Assembly: GCA_023480765.1 (NCBI GenBank)
Contig: JAMCWZ010000022.1
Coordinates: 1 to 7,605 of the forward strand
Origin: Nitrospirota bacterium
GTDB taxonomy: Bacteria; Nitrospirota_A; Leptospirillia; Leptospirillales; Leptospirillaceae
DNA length: 7,605 nucleotides
Direction: 5' to 3'
Shown here: in pieces, positions 5,930 to 7,605 of the stretch
Layout of the letters: each line of letters starts with the position of its first letter
Numbering within the stretch: position 1 is the stretch's first letter
Made by a program: the position numbers and the translations under genes
The notes under the pieces: model-generated
Seen by the model: only the letters and a program-made list of their open reading frames with translations
Databases searched by the model: none
What the model was told of the DNA's origin: nothing

Positions 5930-6349
5930 TTATTGTTTCGGGGCTTGGAGAGAGAAGATTCCGGGAGCCCCGAAGATCCATTTCCCGGCTTGGGGCTTTT
6001 CTCCGGCGACATCGACATACCGCGCGCCCGCGGGTCCGTCCGAGAATCCCAGAATCCGGAACGGTCCTCCCACCGCCTTGATCTTCTGGCAGTGTTCCTG
6101 GGAGAAATGGTTGGCGAAGCCGATTTCGTCGTGGGCCACGGCGTCTTCGTGCAGTCTGTTCATCGCCGCCAGCGACGGACATTCGTAGGTGGTGCGGATG
6201 ACCAGCACCATGTCTCCCGCCGCCAGTTTCGACAGGTCGGCCGGCGGAAGGGAAGGCGTCCGGCGGACGCCGGACTTTGCCAGATATACCGCGACCGAAA
6301 CAGCCGCCATCACCAGGATGGCCGCGACCAGATGTTTTTTCGTCAGCAA
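5930..6349 (-). CDS. Small membrane-anchored protein with two conserved-looking cysteines, function unknown
   Basis: With a TTG start at 6349 the product is 139 residues: KKH, then a hydrophobic segment LVAAILVMAAVSVAVYLA (about 7-24), then an exported domain. This looks like a signal anchor or uncleaved signal peptide, placing the rest in the periplasm. The exported part has two cysteines (C57 in TYECPSL, C87 in SQEHCQK), suggesting a disulfide, and ends GIFSLQAPKQ. The start is uncertain. An ATG at 6454 in the same frame would add 35 residues and overlap the glycosylase gene by 17 bases, allowing translational coupling, but it would put the membrane segment about 40 residues in. Neither start has a strong ribosome binding site. 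A good GAGGAGGG near 6417-6427 is followed only by ATC and GTC. The gene follows the glycosylase on the same strand, probably in one transcript. I do not recognise the family. Confidence 0.75.
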   Translation of the reverse strand: MLTKKHLVAAILVMAAVSVAVYLAKSGVRRTPSLPPADLSKLAAGDMVLVIRTTYECPSLAAMNRLHEDAVAHDEIGFANHFSQEHCQKIKAVGGPFRILGFSDGPAGARYVDVAGEKPQAGKWIFGAPGIFSLQAPKQ

Positions 6350-6437
6350 TGCGCGTTTCCCCGTTTTCTGTAATGTGTTTTCCCTGATTTCTCCCCGATC
6401 CGTTCCGACCGGACGGATTCCCTCCTCAGTTCTCTCT

Positions 6438-7004
6438 TCACGGGCGGGACACATGGGGATTGCCGCGAAGACAGAACCGCAGAAGGCGCCTCGCCCAGGC
6501 GCCGGCGTAATCCACCCCCACACGGGGACGCCGGACGATGGACTCCGCGAGCATCGTGCCACCGGAACAGATCGTGAGACTCCCCTCCGTCAGATCAGCG
6601 CCGTTGTGGGACCTGTCGATCTGCATGGCTCGAGTGAGCCGTCCCGGACCGTTTCCCGGACCCAGAAGATGGCTGACCGGTTCCACGGCGCGAATCAGCA
6701 CCGCGGCCCCGTGGCCTTCCGGTTCGGTCACGACGTTCATGCAGGAATACATCCCGTAGATCAGATAGACGTAGGCGTGGCCGGGCGGCCCGAACATGGT
6801 GCGGGTCCGGGGAGTGATGCCCCGGGAGGAATGGGAGGCCTTGTCGTGGGGGCCCAGGTAGGCTTCGACCTCCACGATGCGGCCGATCCGGACAAACCCT
6901 CCGGTCCGGTGAACCAGAAGCTTGCCCAGAATCTCCCGGGCCACGAGACAGGTGTCCCGGTCATAGAACGATCGTCCGAGAGGAGCGCCAGCGGGTTCGG
7001 ACAA
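6438..7004 (-). CDS. mpg: 3-methyladenine DNA glycosylase (AAG/MPG family)
   Basis: This monofunctional base-excision glycosylase removes alkylated purines such as 3-methyladenine and hypoxanthine from DNA. From the TTG at 7004 the product is 188 residues. Motifs are in order: RSFYDRDT (11-18), VAREILGKLLV, GRIVEVEAYLGPHDKASHS (41-59), MFGPPGHAYVYLIYGMYSCMNVV (70-92) and GPGRLTRAMQIDRSHNGADLT. Counterparts of the human active-site residues are present: E47 (E125), Y49 (Y127), H58 (H136), Y80 (Y159) and N90 (N169). TTG is chosen because AAGGAA lies about nine bases upstream and the family begins just before RSFYDRD. The open frame continues to 7562, but that part has no family similarity. Between RAVEP and GPGRL the protein seems shorter than usual, with only a short HLLGPG linker, so a surface loop is trimmed. 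The likely intact catalytic set argues for an active enzyme. Confidence 0.95.
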   Translation of the reverse strand: MSEPAGAPLGRSFYDRDTCLVAREILGKLLVHRTGGFVRIGRIVEVEAYLGPHDKASHSSRGITPRTRTMFGPPGHAYVYLIYGMYSCMNVVTEPEGHGAAVLIRAVEPVSHLLGPGNGPGRLTRAMQIDRSHNGADLTEGSLTICSGGTMLAESIVRRPRVGVDYAGAWARRLLRFCLRGNPHVSRP

Positions 7005-7066
7005 AAGGATTTCCTTCCCTGTCGGAACACACCCTTCCGCCTTTCTTCGCCGACCGCCGGCGACAG

Positions 7067-7198
7067 TCACGAAAGTCCCCGGTCTTTCCCCGATCCAGGC
7101 GGAGGAACCCCCGTCAGGCCGGCCGCCAGATGCTCCAGTCCCTCCGGCCACTCCCGCCCCAGGGTACCACACAACGGGTCGTTCTCTTCGATGGTCAT
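7067..7198 (-). CDS. Possible 43-residue small protein upstream of mpg
   Basis: ATG at 7198 opens a 43-residue frame beginning MTIEENDPL, with WPEGLEHLAAGLTGVPPPG in the middle, and ending GLS before TGA at 7067-7069. Third codon positions are mostly G or C, matching mpg usage better than the other frames here. AGG lies seven bases upstream of the ATG, a modest ribosome binding site. The frame is open further up to TTG at 7354, but codon choice there looks random, so the ATG is preferred. It ends 62 bases before the mpg start on the same strand and would share its transcript. There is no membrane segment, and no family was recognised. It could also be the surviving front of a longer gene. Confidence 0.4.
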   Translation of the reverse strand: MTIEENDPLCGTLGREWPEGLEHLAAGLTGVPPPGSGKDRGLS

Positions 7199-7568
7199 GC
7201 TGCCTGTCGGTCCTTTCCACGCACAACGTCTCTTTTCCGCCCGAGACGCATGGGCCGTTCGCCTCTTTATCACCGCCGGAACAGGGTCCGGAAGGAACCT
7301 CCGGAGAAATACGTGGTTGGCCACAGTATCCCTTAACGACACCGTCGGCGGCAAGAGGAATGCCCTCTTTGGACATTCCGAAGAAGGTCTTTCCGACAGA
7401 CCGATACGGCCAGACGATCCCTGGATGAAGAGATAAGGAGCAGGCCCGTCTGAACTTTATGGACTCCCCTTCGGCATCCGGGGAACCCGGTCGGGAGAGT
7501 CCGACATCTGCAGATAAAATTTGTAAATTGAATTGACAATTATCCAGTTTTCTTGTCATCATCCCGAA
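7199..7568. other. Intergenic stretch upstream of the mpg cluster
   Basis: About 370 bases with no frame that I would call a gene. Minus-strand frames cover it but show no motif, ribosome binding site or codon bias. The 7505-7560 part is AT-rich and is the likely promoter zone. On the minus strand TTGTCA and TATCTG (plus-strand 7534-7539 and 7511-7516) are 17 bases apart, a fair -35 with a poor -10. That would leave a leader of about 300 bases. Confidence 0.5.
7531..7541. promoter_or_regulatory. Operator-like palindrome AATTGACAATT
   Basis: AATTG and CAATT flank a single central A, a perfect 5+1+5 palindrome in the AT-rich zone between the minus-strand mpg cluster and a possible plus-strand gene at 7569. 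It contains a consensus-like TTGACA (plus, 7533-7538) and overlaps TTGTCA on the minus strand. A protein bound here could control both directions. This is inferred from position and symmetry only. Confidence 0.25.
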
Positions 7569-7605
7569 ATGAAAATCGCACGCGCGGCCGAAGATACTCT
7601 GCGAA
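7569..7605 (+). CDS. Possible start of a plus-strand gene, cut by the right edge
   Basis: ATG at 7569 opens MKIARAAEDTLR and runs off the window after 12 codons. No ribosome binding site precedes it. TTGACA at 7533-7538 would place a transcription start about at the ATG, so a leaderless transcript is conceivable, but the -10 position (TCATCA) is poor. Too short to assign. Confidence 0.2.
   Translation, partial: MKIARAAEDTLR

Noticed and set aside
5914..5932. Hairpin AAGG...CCTT overlapping the stop of the small membrane-protein gene
   Set aside because: On the transcribed (minus) strand the stem is broken by C-A mismatches and there is no T-tract, so it is not a credible terminator.
6189..7436. 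415-codon plus-strand open frame
   Set aside because: It is the antisense of mpg and its neighbours. The mpg reading has full family motifs, while this frame has no motif and is a typical long shadow ORF in GC-rich DNA.
7005..7562. N-terminal extension of the glycosylase frame to 374 residues
   Set aside because: The added 186 residues show no family similarity, no ribosome binding site at the first start and poor codon bias. The TTG at 7004 has a good ribosome binding site and gives the usual family length.
1..7605. CRISPR array, tRNA or rRNA genes
   Set aside because: No regularly spaced direct repeats, cloverleaf patterns or conserved rRNA stretches were seen on either strand.

Overview
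The window is bacterial DNA of moderate to fairly high GC. An AT-rich block lies near 1960-2240, and the 3' end looks more GC-rich (judged by eye, not computed). No gene here identifies the taxon. A reverse-transcriptase fragment, an IS3-type transposase fragment and a fragment of a HEPN toxin-like gene show that the left half is an accessory region with past mobile-element traffic.

Layout, left to right. (1) 1-1110, minus strand: an AlbA_2-type regulator with a C-terminal GHKL ATPase-like domain, cut by the left edge. (2) 1173-1853, minus strand: three gene fragments end to end. From upstream to downstream they are a group II intron RT/maturase piece with an internal deletion, an IS3-family transposase core piece, and the C-terminal half of a HI0074-like HEPN protein whose catalytic motif is intact. 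(3) About 1960-2315: an AT-rich intergenic region with several inverted repeats. (4) 2316-2435, plus strand: a possible 39-residue peptide gene with a good ribosome binding site. (5) 2479-5439, plus strand: one 986-residue protein with no signal peptide. Its N-terminal third carries a metallopeptidase-like motif resembling the PHI-1/EXORDIUM family, and its C-terminus is cysteine-rich. (6) 5440-5929: a convergent spacer with hairpins and one minus-strand frame that looks coding but has no recognisable start. (7) 5930-7198, minus strand: a likely co-transcribed set of a 43-residue ORF, a 3-methyladenine DNA glycosylase starting at TTG, and a small membrane-anchored protein with two cysteines. 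(8) 7199-7605: an intergenic region with an operator-like palindrome, and perhaps the first 12 codons of a plus-strand gene.

The glycosylase cluster looks like ordinary chromosome. The 986-residue gene, its possible leader peptide and the fragment mosaic beside it look like acquired material. The large protein is the best candidate for undescribed biology. No neighbour in the window says what it acts on.
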